A stretch of 27,709 nucleotides of DNA, taken from positions 1 to 27,709 of the forward strand of contig JAQZAY010000011.1 in the NCBI GenBank assembly GCA_029239415.1, read 5' to 3'. The translations under genes and the position numbers were made by a program. Positions 1 to 8,348 of this stretch are shown here, one piece after another. The first letter of the stretch is position 1, and each line of letters starts with the position of its first letter. The notes below the pieces were generated by a model. That model worked only from the letters and a program-made list of their open reading frames with translations, was not told the origin of the DNA and made no database searches. This DNA is from Pseudomonas sp. GTDB taxonomy: Bacteria; Pseudomonadota; Gammaproteobacteria; Pseudomonadales; Pseudomonadaceae.

Positions 1-293
1 TGCATGGTGGACGGCTCGATCACGTCGCAGACCAGGATCAGGGTCGGCTCTTCGGTGAACGGGTCCAGCACGGCGGTGCTGTCATCCGGGAGCAGGATCA
101 TGTCGGAGGCTTCGATGCCTTTCCAGCCTTCGATCGACGAGCCGTCGAACATCTTGCCGGCTTCGAAGAACTCATCATCCAGCGCATCGCGAGCTGGCAT
201 GGTGACGTGTTGCTGCTTGCCTTTGGTGTCCGTGAAACGCAGATCAATCCACTTGACGTCATGATCTTTGATGAGCTGAACCGACTTCGACAT
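1..293 (-). CDS. glnA: Glutamine synthetase type I, N-terminal part (cut by window edge)
   Basis: Glutamine synthetase makes glutamine from glutamate, ammonia and ATP in the cytoplasm and is the main ammonium-assimilating enzyme. Only the first 97 codons are present; the reading frame runs open off the left edge. The translation starts [20 protein letters not shown] and contains the [10 protein letters not shown] stretch typical of the beta-grasp N-terminal domain of bacterial GlnA, followed by SDMILLPD. The ATG is chosen because a GGAGG ribosome site lies at 299-303, five bases upstream. It is transcribed away from thiI, and the intergenic region carries a sigma-54 promoter and NtrC-like sites, which fits nitrogen control. 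The identification is firm; the catalytic domain cannot be inspected here. Confidence 0.96.
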   Translation of the reverse strand, partial: MSKSVQLIKDHDVKWIDLRFTDTKGKQQHVTMPARDALDDEFFEAGKMFDGSSIEGWKGIEASDMILLPDDSTAVLDPFTEEPTLILVCDVIEPSTM

Positions 294-392
294 GTTGTCC
301 TCCGGATGGTCTAGGGCACGGTAGGCCGTTGCCCTGCAAATAGGGTGTTGCTGGGCGCGCATAGTCAGCCAAGCTTACCTGCCTCACAAGGG

Positions 393-408
393 AGCAAATT
401 GCATGCCA
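393..408 (-). promoter_or_regulatory. Sigma-54 (-24/-12) promoter of glnA
   Basis: On the minus strand the sequence reads TGGCATGCAATTTGCT, matching the RpoN consensus TGGCAC-N5-TTGC with one mismatch and the exact GG-to-GC spacing. The predicted transcription start is near 382, giving a leader of about 90 bases before the glnA ATG. A nitrogen-regulated RpoN promoter is what is known for glnA in related bacteria. Confidence 0.8.
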
Positions 409-481
409 CTGCCCAAAAATGGCCAGGTTGCGCCAAGGACGGTCGTTTTGCGGCGCATGGGCCGGCGGAGACGACGATTTA

Positions 482-498
482 TGCACTTATAAGAGGCG
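482..498 (-). promoter_or_regulatory. Proximal NtrC-like enhancer site of glnA
   Basis: The sequence starts TGCACTT, close to the left arm of the NtrC consensus TGCACYA-N3-TRGTGCA; the right arm is poor (about 3 of 7). Its centre lies about 108 bases upstream of the predicted glnA start, an enhancer position like that known in E. coli. The call rests on position and one good half-site. Confidence 0.45.
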
Positions 499-512
499 GC
501 CGCTGTCATGGG

Positions 513-529
513 TGCACCAAAACAGAGCG
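513..529 (-). promoter_or_regulatory. Distal NtrC-like enhancer site of glnA
   Basis: The sequence starts TGCACCA, a perfect left arm of the NtrC consensus, with a partial right arm. It lies 31 bases (about three helical turns) from the proximal site, with its centre near -139 relative to the predicted glnA start. The paired spacing supports both sites. Confidence 0.5.
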
Positions 530-551
530 CAAGAAACCTTCTGTACAAAAG

Positions 552-570
552 TTGCTCAAACCTTGAGCAA
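552..570. promoter_or_regulatory. Perfect 8-bp inverted repeat upstream of the thiI -10
   Basis: TTGCTCAA and its exact reverse complement TTGAGCAA are separated by three bases (acc). The dyad covers the place where the -35 of the thiI promoter should be and ends seven bases before TATAAT. It looks like an operator for a dimeric DNA-binding protein. I do not recognise the regulator. Confidence 0.5.
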
Positions 571-577
571 TTTCCGC

Positions 578-583
578 TATAAT
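578..583 (+). promoter_or_regulatory. -10 box of the thiI promoter
   Basis: A perfect TATAAT followed by a GC-rich TCGCGCC discriminator. No good TTGACA-like -35 exists at 16-18 bases upstream, because that position is occupied by the 552-570 dyad. The predicted start is near 590, about 37 bases before the thiI ATG. Confidence 0.65.
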
Positions 584-626
584 TCGCGCCCCTCTTTTTC
601 AGCTGGCCCTTCGCGCGCTGTAGACC

Positions 627-2081
627 ATGAAACTAATCGTCAAAGTCTTTCCAGAAATCACCATCAAGAGCCGGCCGGTGCGCAAGCGCTTCATCCGTCA
701 ATTGGGCAAGAACATCCGTGTCGTGCTCAAGGACTTGGATCCGGAGCTGAAGGTCGATGGCGTCTGGGACAATCTCGAGGTGGTCACCCACGTTGAAGAC
801 GAGAAGGTCCAGCGCGAGATGGTCGAGCGCCTGAGCTGCATGCCGGGCATCGTGCATTTCCTGCAGGTCGACGAGCACCCGCTGGGCGACTTCGACGACA
901 TCGTCGCCAAGTGCAAGGCCTACTTCGGCCACCTGCTGGCCGGCAAACGCTTCGCCGTGCGCTGCAAGCGTGGCGGCCATCACGACTTCAGCTCGATGGA
1001 CGTCGATCGCTATGTCGGCAGCCAGTTGCGCCAGCAGTGCGGAGCCGCCGGTATCGACCTGCGCGACCCGGAGGTCATGGTGCGCCTGGAAATCCGCGAC
1101 CAGCGCCTGTACATCATCCACAACCAGCACCAGGGCATCGGCGGCTATCCGCTGGGCTCGCTCGAACAGACCCTCGTGCTGATGTCCGGCGGCTTCGATT
1201 CCACCGTGGCCGCCTACCAGATGATGCGCCGCGGCCTGATGACCCACTTCTGCTTCTTCAACCTGGGCGGCCGGGCCCACGAGCTGGGCGTGATGGAAGT
1301 CGCGCACTACCTGTGGAAGAAATACGGCAGCAGCCAGCGCGTGCTGTTCATCAGCGTGCCGTTCGAGGAAGTGCTCGGCGAGATCCTGGGCAAGGTCGAC
1401 AACAGCTACATGGGCGTCACGCTCAAGCGCATGATGCTGCGCGCCTCGGCCAAGGTCGCCGAGCGCCTGCAGATCGATGCCCTGGTGACCGGCGAGGCGA
1501 TTTCCCAGGTATCGAGCCAGACGCTGCCCAACCTCGCCGTGATCGACCAGGCCACCGACAAGCTGGTCCTGCGGCCGCTGCTGGCCAGCCACAAGCAGGA
1601 CATCATCGACACCGCCTACCAGATCGGCACCGCCGAGTTCGCCAAGCACATGCCCGAGTACTGCGGCGTGATCTCGGTGAACCCGACCACCTGCGCCAAG
1701 CCGCACCGTGTCGCGCAGGAAGAGAGCAAGTTCGACATGGCCGTGCTCGAGCGCGCCCTGGAGCGCGCCCGCTTCATCTCGATCGACAACGTGATCGACG
1801 AGCTGGGCCAGGATATCCACGTCGAGGAAGTCGCCCAGGCCATGCCTGGGCAGATCGTCATCGACATCCGCCACCCCGACGCCCAGGAAGACGAGCCGCT
1901 GGTGCTCGACGGCGTCGAGGTGCAGGTTCTGCCGTTTTATGCGCTCAACAGTCGCTTCAAGCACCTCGATGGCAACCGGCAGTACCTGCTGTATTGCGAC
2001 AAGGGTGTGATGAGCCGCCTGCATGCGCATCACCTGCTCAGTGAGGGACATGCCAATGTGCGTGTTTATCGTCCGACATAA
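627..2081 (+). CDS. thiI: tRNA 4-thiouridine synthetase / sulfurtransferase ThiI
   Basis: ThiI transfers persulfide sulfur to uridine 8 of tRNA (4-thiouridine, a near-UV sensor) and in many bacteria also supplies sulfur for the thiamine thiazole ring. The 484-residue protein has the usual layout: ferredoxin-like N-terminus, THUMP domain (about 60-165), PP-loop ATPase with SGGFDST at 187-193, and a C-terminal rhodanese domain. The catalytic persulfide Cys is C457 in [10 protein letters not shown], and C346 in PEYCGVIS corresponds to the second Cys of E. coli ThiI (C344), so a complete enzyme with rhodanese domain is encoded. The ATG has no clear Shine-Dalgarno sequence, but the next residues [15 protein letters not shown] are the family N-terminus. 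It diverges from glnA and lies upstream of typA, as in other pseudomonads. Confidence 0.97.
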   Translation: MKLIVKVFPEITIKSRPVRKRFIRQLGKNIRVVLKDLDPELKVDGVWDNLEVVTHVEDEKVQREMVERLSCMPGIVHFLQVDEHPLGDFDDIVAKCKAYFGHLLAGKRFAVRCKRGGHHDFSSMDVDRYVGSQLRQQCGAAGIDLRDPEVMVRLEIRDQRLYIIHNQHQGIGGYPLGSLEQTLVLMSGGFDSTVAAYQMMRRGLMTHFCFFNLGGRAHELGVMEVAHYLWKKYGSSQRVLFISVPFEEVLGEILGKVDNSYMGVTLKRMMLRASAKVAERLQIDALVTGEAISQVSSQTLPNLAVIDQATDKLVLRPLLASHKQDIIDTAYQIGTAEFAKHMPEYCGVISVNPTTCAKPHRVAQEESKFDMAVLERALERARFISIDNVIDELGQDIHVEEVAQAMPGQIVIDIRHPDAQEDEPLVLDGVEVQVLPFYALNSRFKHLDGNRQYLLYCDKGVMSRLHAHHLLSEGHANVRVYRPT

Positions 2082-2095
2082 GATGCCGGGGCTGT

Positions 2096-2115
2096 ATGGC
2101 GGCAGTATCCGCCAT
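2096..2115 (+). other. Small hairpin in the thiI-typA gap
   Basis: ATGGCGG and CCGCCAT form a perfect 7-bp stem with a 6-base loop, 15 bases after the thiI stop. There is no T-run after it, so it is a weak candidate for a transcription terminator or a 3'-end stabilising hairpin. Confidence 0.3.
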
Positions 2116-2145
2116 CGCCCTCCCGACCGGCGGGCCCGCTGAGCC

Positions 2146-2173
2146 TTGTTCATTCATCTTGGCCGCCTAGAAT
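2146..2173 (+). promoter_or_regulatory. Predicted sigma-70 promoter of typA
   Basis: TTGTTC at 2146-2151 and TAGAAT at 2168-2173 are separated by 16 bases. The -10 matches five of six consensus positions and the -35 three. The predicted start is near 2180, about 30 bases before the GTG start of typA. Confidence 0.5.
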
Positions 2174-2209
2174 GGGCGGCAACCCGAATCCTCTGATCGA
2201 GATACATTT

Positions 2210-4030
2210 GTGATCGAAAATCTGCGTAACATCGCCATCATCGCCCACGTTGACCATGGTAAAACCACTCTGGTCGACAAACTCCTGCGTCAGTCCGGCA
2301 CCCTGGAACGTAACGAGCTCAACGACGAGCGCGTCATGGACTCCAACGACCAGGAAAAAGAACGCGGCATTACCATCCTGGCGAAAAACACCGCCATCAA
2401 CTGGAATGGCTACCACATCAACATCGTCGACACCCCCGGCCACGCCGACTTCGGTGGCGAGGTCGAGCGCGTGATGTCGATGGTCGACTCGGTACTGCTG
2501 CTGGTCGACGCCCAGGACGGCCCGATGCCGCAAACCCGCTTCGTGACCAAGAAGGCCTTCGAAGCCGGCCTCAAGCCGATCGTCGTGATCAACAAGGTCG
2601 ACCGTCCGGGCGCGCGTCCTGACTGGGTCCTGGACCAGATCTTCGACCTGTTCGACAACCTCGGCGCCACCGACGACCAGCTGGACTTCCAGGTCGTCTA
2701 CGCCTCGGCCCTGAACGGCATCGCCGGTCTGGACCACACTGCCATGGCCGAAGACATGACCCCGCTGTACCAGTCGATCATCGACAACGTACCTGCGCCG
2801 GCTGTCGACCGTGACGGTCCTTTCCAGATGCAGATCTCCGCACTGGACTACAACAGCTTCCTCGGTGTCATCGGCGTTGGCCGTATCGCCCGGGGCCGCG
2901 TCAAGCCGAACACCCCGGTTGTTGCCATCGACGTCGACGGCAAGAAGCGTAACGGCCGTATCCTGAAGCTGATGGGCCACCACGGCCTGCACCGCATCGA
3001 CGTCGAAGAAGCCCAGGCTGGCGACATCGTCTGCATCAGCGGCTTCGACGAGCTGTTCATCTCCGACACCCTGTGCTCCCCGGACGCGGTAGAAGCGATG
3101 AAGCCGCTGACCGTCGACGAGCCGACCGTTTCGATGACCTTCCAGGTCAACGACTCGCCGTTCTGCGGCAAGGAAGGCAAGTTCGTCACCAGCCGTAACA
3201 TCAAAGAGCGTCTGGACAAAGAGCTCCTGTACAACGTTGCACTGCGCGTTGAAGAAGGCGACTCGGCCGACAAGTTCAAGGTTTCCGGCCGTGGCGAGCT
3301 GCACCTGTCGGTACTGATCGAAACCATGCGCCGCGAAGGCTTCGAGATGGCCGTTGGCCGTCCTGAAGTGATCATCCGCGAAGTGGGTGGCGTTAAGCAG
3401 GAACCGTTCGAGAACGTCACCATCGACATCCCTGAGGATTCGCAGGGCAAGGTCATGGAAGAGATGGGCCTGCGCAAGGGCGACCTGACCAACATGGTGC
3501 CGGATGGCAAGGGCCGTGTACGTCTGGAATACAACATTCCAGCCCGTGGTCTGATCGGCTTCCGTAACCAGTTCCTGACCCTGACCAACGGTGCAGGCAT
3601 CCTGACCTCGATCTTCGATCGCTACGACACCATGAAGTCCGGCCACATGTCCGGCCGCCAGAACGGCGTCCTGGTGTCGGTCGAGACCGGCAAGGCCCTG
3701 ACCTACTCGCTGGAAACCCTGCAGGCTCGCGGCAAGCTGTTCATCGAGCACGGCCAGGACATCTACAACGGTCAGATCATCGGCCTGAACAGCCGCGACA
3801 ATGACCTGGGCGTGAACCCGACCAAAGGCAAGAAGCTCGACAACATGCGTGCTTCGGGCAAGGACGAGACCATCGCCCTGGTTCCGCCGGTTCGCTTCAC
3901 CCTGGAACAGGCCCTGGAATTCATCCAGGACGACGAGCTGTGCGAAGTCACGCCGAAGTCGATCCGCCTGCGCAAGAAGTTGCTGGACGAAGGCGAGCGT
4001 ACCCGCGCTGCCAAGAAAGCCAAGGCTTGA
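2210..4030 (+). CDS. typA: Ribosome-associated GTPase TypA/BipA
   Basis: TypA/BipA is a translational GTPase related to EF-G that binds 70S ribosomes and is needed for growth at low temperature or under stress and for late 50S assembly in studied species. The 606-residue length is typical. GTPase motifs are intact: G1 AHVDHGKTT (12-20), G2 RGIT (52-55), G3 DTPGHAD (74-80), G4 NKVDRP (128-133). EF-G-like domains II, III and V and the family-specific C-terminal domain (from about residue 480, [20 protein letters not shown]) follow, and the end is Lys-rich. The start is a GTG, chosen because [17 protein letters not shown] is the normal N-terminus and a GAGA lies seven bases upstream. The gene stands as a single unit between its own promoter and a strong terminator. 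Confidence 0.97.
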   Translation: MIENLRNIAIIAHVDHGKTTLVDKLLRQSGTLERNELNDERVMDSNDQEKERGITILAKNTAINWNGYHINIVDTPGHADFGGEVERVMSMVDSVLLLVDAQDGPMPQTRFVTKKAFEAGLKPIVVINKVDRPGARPDWVLDQIFDLFDNLGATDDQLDFQVVYASALNGIAGLDHTAMAEDMTPLYQSIIDNVPAPAVDRDGPFQMQISALDYNSFLGVIGVGRIARGRVKPNTPVVAIDVDGKKRNGRILKLMGHHGLHRIDVEEAQAGDIVCISGFDELFISDTLCSPDAVEAMKPLTVDEPTVSMTFQVNDSPFCGKEGKFVTSRNIKERLDKELLYNVALRVEEGDSADKFKVSGRGELHLSVLIETMRREGFEMAVGRPEVIIREVGGVKQEPFENVTIDIPEDSQGKVMEEMGLRKGDLTNMVPDGKGRVRLEYNIPARGLIGFRNQFLTLTNGAGILTSIFDRYDTMKSGHMSGRQNGVLVSVETGKALTYSLETLQARGKLFIEHGQDIYNGQIIGLNSRDNDLGVNPTKGKKLDNMRASGKDETIALVPPVRFTLEQALEFIQDDELCEVTPKSIRLRKKLLDEGERTRAAKKAKA

Positions 4031-4049
4031 TGCGTTAGCCTAGGCTGAA

Positions 4050-4090
4050 CAGAAACGCCCCCGGTCGAGAGACCGGGGGCGTTTCTGTTT
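4050..4090 (+). terminator. Strong intrinsic terminator after typA, probably bidirectional
   Basis: A perfect 17-bp stem (4050-4066 pairing with 4071-4087) with a GAGA tetraloop and a GC-rich core CGCCCCCGGTC, followed by TTT. It lies 19 bases after the typA stop and 28 bases beyond the end of the convergent YkgJ-like gene. The symmetrical A-rich and T-rich flanks suggest it serves both. Confidence 0.92.
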
Positions 4091-4117
4091 GTGGGTATCA
4101 GCGAAGAGGCCGAGAGA

Positions 4118-4522
4118 TCACCGCACAGCCACTTTAGGCTTGTATGCGCAATACCCAGGCCGGGGCCCGACCCGTGGATGGTTGCGGCACGTATCCGGCC
4201 GCTTCTCGTAGATGGTGCACAACCGGCTCTTGCGGTCCAGGTACAGGCAGTCGTCGTTGCTCATCCGCGTCAGGGTGAAGATCCCCGACTTCTGGTTGAA
4301 GCGCTCGATGATGCCATCCTTCTGCAGGCGCTTGGCGATGTTCCTGGGGGGCTCGTCCTTTTCGAATTCATCCACCACGCCGATGCGAATCAGGTCCTTG
4401 ATCTTGACCTCTACCGGCAAGGTGCAGCAGGTCGAGTGACAGCCTCCGCAGTTGTGGCTGGCATAGCGTTGCCAGGTGTCCAGGCGGTCGACTTCGGCGG
4501 CGGCGATCAGGGTGCTTTTCAT
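4118..4522 (-). CDS. YkgJ-family cysteine cluster protein (CxxCxxxCC)
   Basis: A 134-residue protein of the YkgJ/UPF0153 family, annotated as putative zinc- or iron-chelating proteins of unknown role. The hallmark N-terminal cluster is C25-x2-C28-x3-C32-C33 (NCGGCHSTCC), and four further cysteines follow at 92, 102, 112 and 125 in the contexts DCLYLD, LCTIYEKRP, TCRNHP and GYCAY, the usual pattern. No signal peptide or membrane segment is seen, so it is probably cytoplasmic. It stands alone, convergent with typA and divergent from glgP. The ATG is preceded by an AT-rich CTATATAA stretch without a Shine-Dalgarno sequence, so translation may be inefficient or the start unusual; no better downstream Met exists before the Cys cluster. 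The metal and function cannot be read from sequence. Confidence 0.9.
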   Translation of the reverse strand: MKSTLIAAAEVDRLDTWQRYASHNCGGCHSTCCTLPVEVKIKDLIRIGVVDEFEKDEPPRNIAKRLQKDGIIERFNQKSGIFTLTRMSNDDCLYLDRKSRLCTIYEKRPDTCRNHPRVGPRPGYCAYKPKVAVR

Positions 4523-4557
4523 TTATATAGGACTGGTGACGGTCGGGTGGGCGCGCG

Positions 4558-4585
4558 ATCATACCGGAGTTGTACAATTTGTGAA
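4558..4585 (-). promoter_or_regulatory. Predicted sigma-70 promoter of the YkgJ-family gene
   Basis: On the minus strand TTCACA (4580-4585) and TATGAT (4558-4563) are 16 bases apart, each matching five of six consensus positions. The predicted start is near 4551, giving a leader of about 30 bases. The palindrome TTGTACAA lies in the spacer. Confidence 0.6.
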
Positions 4586-4700
4586 CAACCTTTTGCCTGA
4601 TTGCCCAGAAGGCCCAGAAAACCCCGAACCCAGACTGTCGCTCTGTGTCGAAGGGTCTAGGCTGAAAATTCTCTCCGCTCATGTATACCGAGGACTGCGC

Positions 4701-7151
4701 ATGTCTCTGGAACCCACTGCCCGTGAAGTCGAAGTGGCCGAATTTCGCGCCGCGGTACTGGCCAAACTCACCTATGCCGTCGGCAAGGACCCCGAGCATG
4801 CCTTCGAGCATGACTGGTTCGAGGCGGTTGCGCTGGCTGCCCGCGACCACATGGTCGAGCACTGGATGGACCACACCCGCCGTGCCTACCGCAAAAGCCA
4901 GAAGCGTGTGTATTACCTCTCGCTGGAATTCCTCATCGGCCGGCTGCTCTACGACAGCCTGAGCAACCTTGGATTGCTCGATGTCGCCCGCGAAGCCATG
5001 GCTGGGCTCGATGTCGACCTGGAGCGCATTCGCCTGCTCGAGCCCGATGCGGCCCTGGGCAACGGTGGCCTGGGGCGCCTGGCCGCGTGCTTCATGGAGA
5101 GCATGTCGACCCTGGGCATCGCCGCCCACGGCTATGGCATCCGCTACGAGCACGGCCTGTTCCGCCAGGCGGTGGTAGACGGCTGGCAACAGGAGCAGAC
5201 CGAGAACTGGCTCGACTTCGGCAATCCCTGGGAGTTCGAGCGTGCCGAAGTGATCTACCCGATCAGCTTTGGCGGCAGCGTCGAGACCGTGGACGATGGC
5301 AACGGCCAGCAGCGCCAGGTCTGGTGGCCCGGCGAGACGGTACGGGCCGTGGCCTACGACACGCCAGTGGTCGGCTGGCGTGGTTCCAGCGTGAACACCC
5401 TGCGGCTGTGGCGCGCCCGTGCGCTGGAAGAGCTGCACCTGGAACGCTTCAACGCCGGTGACCACCTGGGCGCCGTGGCGGAGGTGGCCCGTGCCGAGAG
5501 CATCTCGCGCGTCCTGTACCCGGCTGACAGCACCGAAGCCGGCCAGGAACTGCGCCTGCGCCAGGAGTACTTCTTCGTCTCGGCGTCGCTGCAGGACCTG
5601 CTGCGCCGGCATCTGAACATGCACGACTCGCTGCTCAACCTGCCTGACCACGCAGCCATCCAGCTCAACGACACGCACCCCTCGATCGCCGTGGCCGAAC
5701 TCATGCGCCTGCTGGTCGACCAGCACGAGATCCCGTGGAATACGGCGTGGGAGCTGACCGTCAACACCCTGGCCTACACCAACCATACCCTGCTGCCCGA
5801 AGCCCTGGAGACCTGGCCGGTGGGCCTGATGGAGCGCATGCTGCCGCGGCACATGCAGATCATCTACCTGATCAATGCGTATCACATCGATGCAATGCGG
5901 GCCAAGGGCATCCACGACTTCGATGTGCTGCGCGCGGTCTCGTTGATCGAGGAAGACAACGGCCGTCGCGTGCGCATGGGCAACCTGGCGTTCCTCGGCT
6001 CGCACAGCATCAATGGCGTGTCGGCGCTGCACACCCGGCTGATGCGCAATACCGTGTTCAGCGAACTGCACAAGCTCTACCCGCAGCGAATCAACAACAA
6101 GACCAATGGCGTGACCTTCCGCCGCTGGCTGTACCAGGCCAATCCGCAGCTGACCGCGATGCTGGTCGAGGCCCTGGGTGCCGAGGTGCTCGATGATCCG
6201 CAAGGGGTGTTGCCAAGCCTTGCGCCGTTTGCCGACAACCGTGATTTCCGCAGGCAGTTCACCAGCCAGCGCCTGCACAGCAAGCGTGCCCTGGCGAGCA
6301 TCATCCAGGAACGGCTGGGCATCACCGTCAACCCCGAGGCGATGTTCGATGTGCAGGTCAAGCGTATCCACGAGTACAAGCGCCAGTTGCTCAACCTGTT
6401 GCATACCGTGGCCTTGTACCAGGCCATCCGCGCCGAGCCCGGCACCAACTGGGTGCCGCGGGTCAAGATCTTCGCCGGCAAGGCCGCGGCCAGCTATCAC
6501 CAGGCCAAGCTGATCATCAAGCTGTCCAACGACATCGCCCGGGTGGTGAACAACGACCCGACCGTGCGCGGGCTGCTCAAGGTGGTGTTCCTGCCCAACT
6601 ACAACGTCAGCCTGGCCGAAAGCATCATCCCGGCGGCGGATCTTTCGGAGCAGATCTCGACCGCAGGCTACGAGGCATCCGGCACCAGCAACATGAAGTT
6701 CGGCCTCAATGGCGCGCTGACCATCGGCACCCTCGATGGGGCCAACGTCGAGATGAGCGAGCAGGTGGGCGTGGACAACATGTTCATCTTCGGTCTGACC
6801 GCACAGCAGGTCGAGGCGCGTCGTCGCGGCGGCGATTTCGGCGCGGGGGCGGCGATCAGCGCCTCGCACCGACTCAACGATGTGCTGCAGGCGATTCGCG
6901 GCGGTGTCTTCTCGCCAGACGACGCGGCACGCTATACCGGGCTGGTGGACTCGCTGGTCGCGCATGACCGCTTCCTGGTGTGCGCGGACTTCGATGCATA
7001 CTGGGATGCCCAGCAGCGGGTCGAGGACCTGTGGCACGATACCGAGGCCTGGTGGCGCATGGCGGTCATCAATACCGCGAACATGGGCTGGTTCTCATCG
7101 GACCGGACGATTCGCGAATATGCCACTGACATCTGGAAGGCTTTGGACTAG
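4701..7151 (+). CDS. glgP: Glycogen/starch/alpha-glucan phosphorylase
   Basis: GlgP releases glucose-1-phosphate from the non-reducing ends of glycogen or maltodextrin with phosphate and pyridoxal phosphate (GT35 family). The 816-residue protein has the full family: the N-terminal YYLSLEFLIGR stretch, the glycine-rich DAALGNGGLGRLAACFMES, HYIINAYH-like YLINAYHIDA, VKRIHEYKRQLLN, and the PLP site EASGTSNMKFGLNGALTIGTL with the cofactor lysine at K666. The ATG at 4701 is preferred because GAGGA lies at 4690-4694 and MSLEPTAREVEV fits the usual start; the frame stays open further upstream but without a ribosome site. A weak TAGGCT box near 4657 may be the -10. It is divergent from the YkgJ gene and followed by fbp, so storage-carbon breakdown sits beside gluconeogenesis. 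Confidence 0.96.
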   Translation: MSLEPTAREVEVAEFRAAVLAKLTYAVGKDPEHAFEHDWFEAVALAARDHMVEHWMDHTRRAYRKSQKRVYYLSLEFLIGRLLYDSLSNLGLLDVAREAMAGLDVDLERIRLLEPDAALGNGGLGRLAACFMESMSTLGIAAHGYGIRYEHGLFRQAVVDGWQQEQTENWLDFGNPWEFERAEVIYPISFGGSVETVDDGNGQQRQVWWPGETVRAVAYDTPVVGWRGSSVNTLRLWRARALEELHLERFNAGDHLGAVAEVARAESISRVLYPADSTEAGQELRLRQEYFFVSASLQDLLRRHLNMHDSLLNLPDHAAIQLNDTHPSIAVAELMRLLVDQHEIPWNTAWELTVNTLAYTNHTLLPEALETWPVGLMERMLPRHMQIIYLINAYHIDAMRAKGIHDFDVLRAVSLIEEDNGRRVRMGNLAFLGSHSINGVSALHTRLMRNTVFSELHKLYPQRINNKTNGVTFRRWLYQANPQLTAMLVEALGAEVLDDPQGVLPSLAPFADNRDFRRQFTSQRLHSKRALASIIQERLGITVNPEAMFDVQVKRIHEYKRQLLNLLHTVALYQAIRAEPGTNWVPRVKIFAGKAAASYHQAKLIIKLSNDIARVVNNDPTVRGLLKVVFLPNYNVSLAESIIPAADLSEQISTAGYEASGTSNMKFGLNGALTIGTLDGANVEMSEQVGVDNMFIFGLTAQQVEARRRGGDFGAGAAISASHRLNDVLQAIRGGVFSPDDAARYTGLVDSLVAHDRFLVCADFDAYWDAQQRVEDLWHDTEAWWRMAVINTANMGWFSSDRTIREYATDIWKALD

Positions 7152-7334
7152 ACCTTGAAATAGCGGCGCCCCGACTTGCCAGCGAAGGGCGCACCGCGAT
7201 GCCGGCAGACCGCTGGCCGTGAACCAACGACCCATCTGGCCGTCTGATCGGCCAGGCGTGTCTCTTTGCTCGCTAGCCTTGAACTCTCACTGTAAACTGC
7301 GGGGGTTTTCTCCCCCATGCCTTCGGAGCCATAC

Positions 7335-8345
7335 ATGTCCCGCGTTACCCTGAGTCGCTATTTGATTGAGCAGACCCGTAGCAACAACACCCCTGCCGAT
7401 CTGCGTTTCCTGATCGAAGTGGTGGCGCGTGCGTGCAAGGAAATCAGCCACAACGTCTCCAAAGGCGCTCTGGGCGGTGTCCTGGGCAGCATGGGCACTG
7501 AAAACGTGCAGGGCGAGGTGCAGAAGAAGCTCGACGTGATTTCCAACGAAATCCTGCTCGAAGCCAACGAGTGGGGCGGTCACCTGGCCGGCATGGCCTC
7601 CGAGGAAATGGACAACGCCTACCAGATCCCGGGCAAGTACCCCAAAGGTGCCTACCTGCTGGTCTTCGACCCGCTGGACGGCTCGTCGAACATCGATGTC
7701 AACGTGTCGGTCGGCACCATCTTCTCGGTGTTGCGTTGCCCTAACGAGTACCTGAGCCAGAACGAAAGCCTGGACGAAAAGGCCTTCCACCAGCCAGGCA
7801 CCCAGCAGGTCGCGGCCGGCTACGCCATCTATGGCCCGCAGACCATGCTGATCCTGACCCTGGGCAACGGCGTCAAGGGCTTCACCCTGGACCGCGAGCT
7901 GGGCAGCTTCGTGCTGACCCACGAAAACATCCAGGTGCCGGAAACCACCGCCGAGTTCGCCATCAACATGTCCAACCAGCGTCACTGGGAAGCTCCGGTG
8001 CAGCGCTATGTGAGCGAACTGCTGGCAGGCGAGACCGGCCCGCTGAAGAAGAACTACAACATGCGCTGGATCGCCTCGATGGTTGCCGACGTGCACCGCA
8101 TCCTGACCCGCGGCGGCCTGTTCATGTACCCGCGCGATGCCCGCGACCCGTCCAAGCCGGGCAAGCTGCGCCTGATGTACGAAGCCAACCCGATGTCGTT
8201 CATCATCGAGCAGGCCGGCGGAGCTTCCACCGACGGCAACCAGCGCATCCTCGACATCCAGCCAGACAGCCTGCACCAGCGTGTGTCGGTGATCCTGGGC
8301 TCGAAGGAAGAGGTCGAGCGCGTCACTGCGTACCACAAGGAGTAA
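7335..8345 (+). CDS. fbp: Class I fructose-1,6-bisphosphatase
   Basis: Hydrolyses fructose-1,6-bisphosphate to fructose-6-phosphate, the committed step of gluconeogenesis and also used in the cyclic Entner-Doudoroff route of pseudomonads. The 336-residue protein carries the metal and substrate site [13 protein letters not shown] (from residue 111), the acidic SEEMD at 89-93, and the C-terminal [20 protein letters not shown] signature. The ATG at 7335 is chosen over an in-frame ATG at 7317 because GGAG lies at 7325-7328 and [10 protein letters not shown] is the family start. The 183-base gap after glgP holds no clear terminator; it has a possible TAAACT -10 at 7293 and a short G5/C5 hairpin at 7301-7316 just before the ribosome site. 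The DUF924 gene starts three bases after its stop. Confidence 0.96.
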   Translation: MSRVTLSRYLIEQTRSNNTPADLRFLIEVVARACKEISHNVSKGALGGVLGSMGTENVQGEVQKKLDVISNEILLEANEWGGHLAGMASEEMDNAYQIPGKYPKGAYLLVFDPLDGSSNIDVNVSVGTIFSVLRCPNEYLSQNESLDEKAFHQPGTQQVAAGYAIYGPQTMLILTLGNGVKGFTLDRELGSFVLTHENIQVPETTAEFAINMSNQRHWEAPVQRYVSELLAGETGPLKKNYNMRWIASMVADVHRILTRGGLFMYPRDARDPSKPGKLRLMYEANPMSFIIEQAGGASTDGNQRILDIQPDSLHQRVSVILGSKEEVERVTAYHKE

Positions 8346-8348
8346 GCC

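Noticed and set aside
345..796. Small frames in the glnA-thiI gap
   Set aside because: They run across the promoters and into thiI out of frame; no ribosome sites or motifs.
633..2153. 506-codon frame antisense to thiI
   Set aside because: It mirrors thiI codon by codon, is His/Ala/Leu/Asp-rich in the way of high-GC antisense frames, and has no known motif or ribosome site.
4476..4700. N-terminal extension of glgP
   Set aside because: The frame is open, but it crosses the promoter region and has no ribosome site; the family start is at 4701.
4368..7037. 889-codon frame antisense to glgP
   Set aside because: Long antisense frames are common where third positions are G/C; no domain is recognisable, and glgP is certain.
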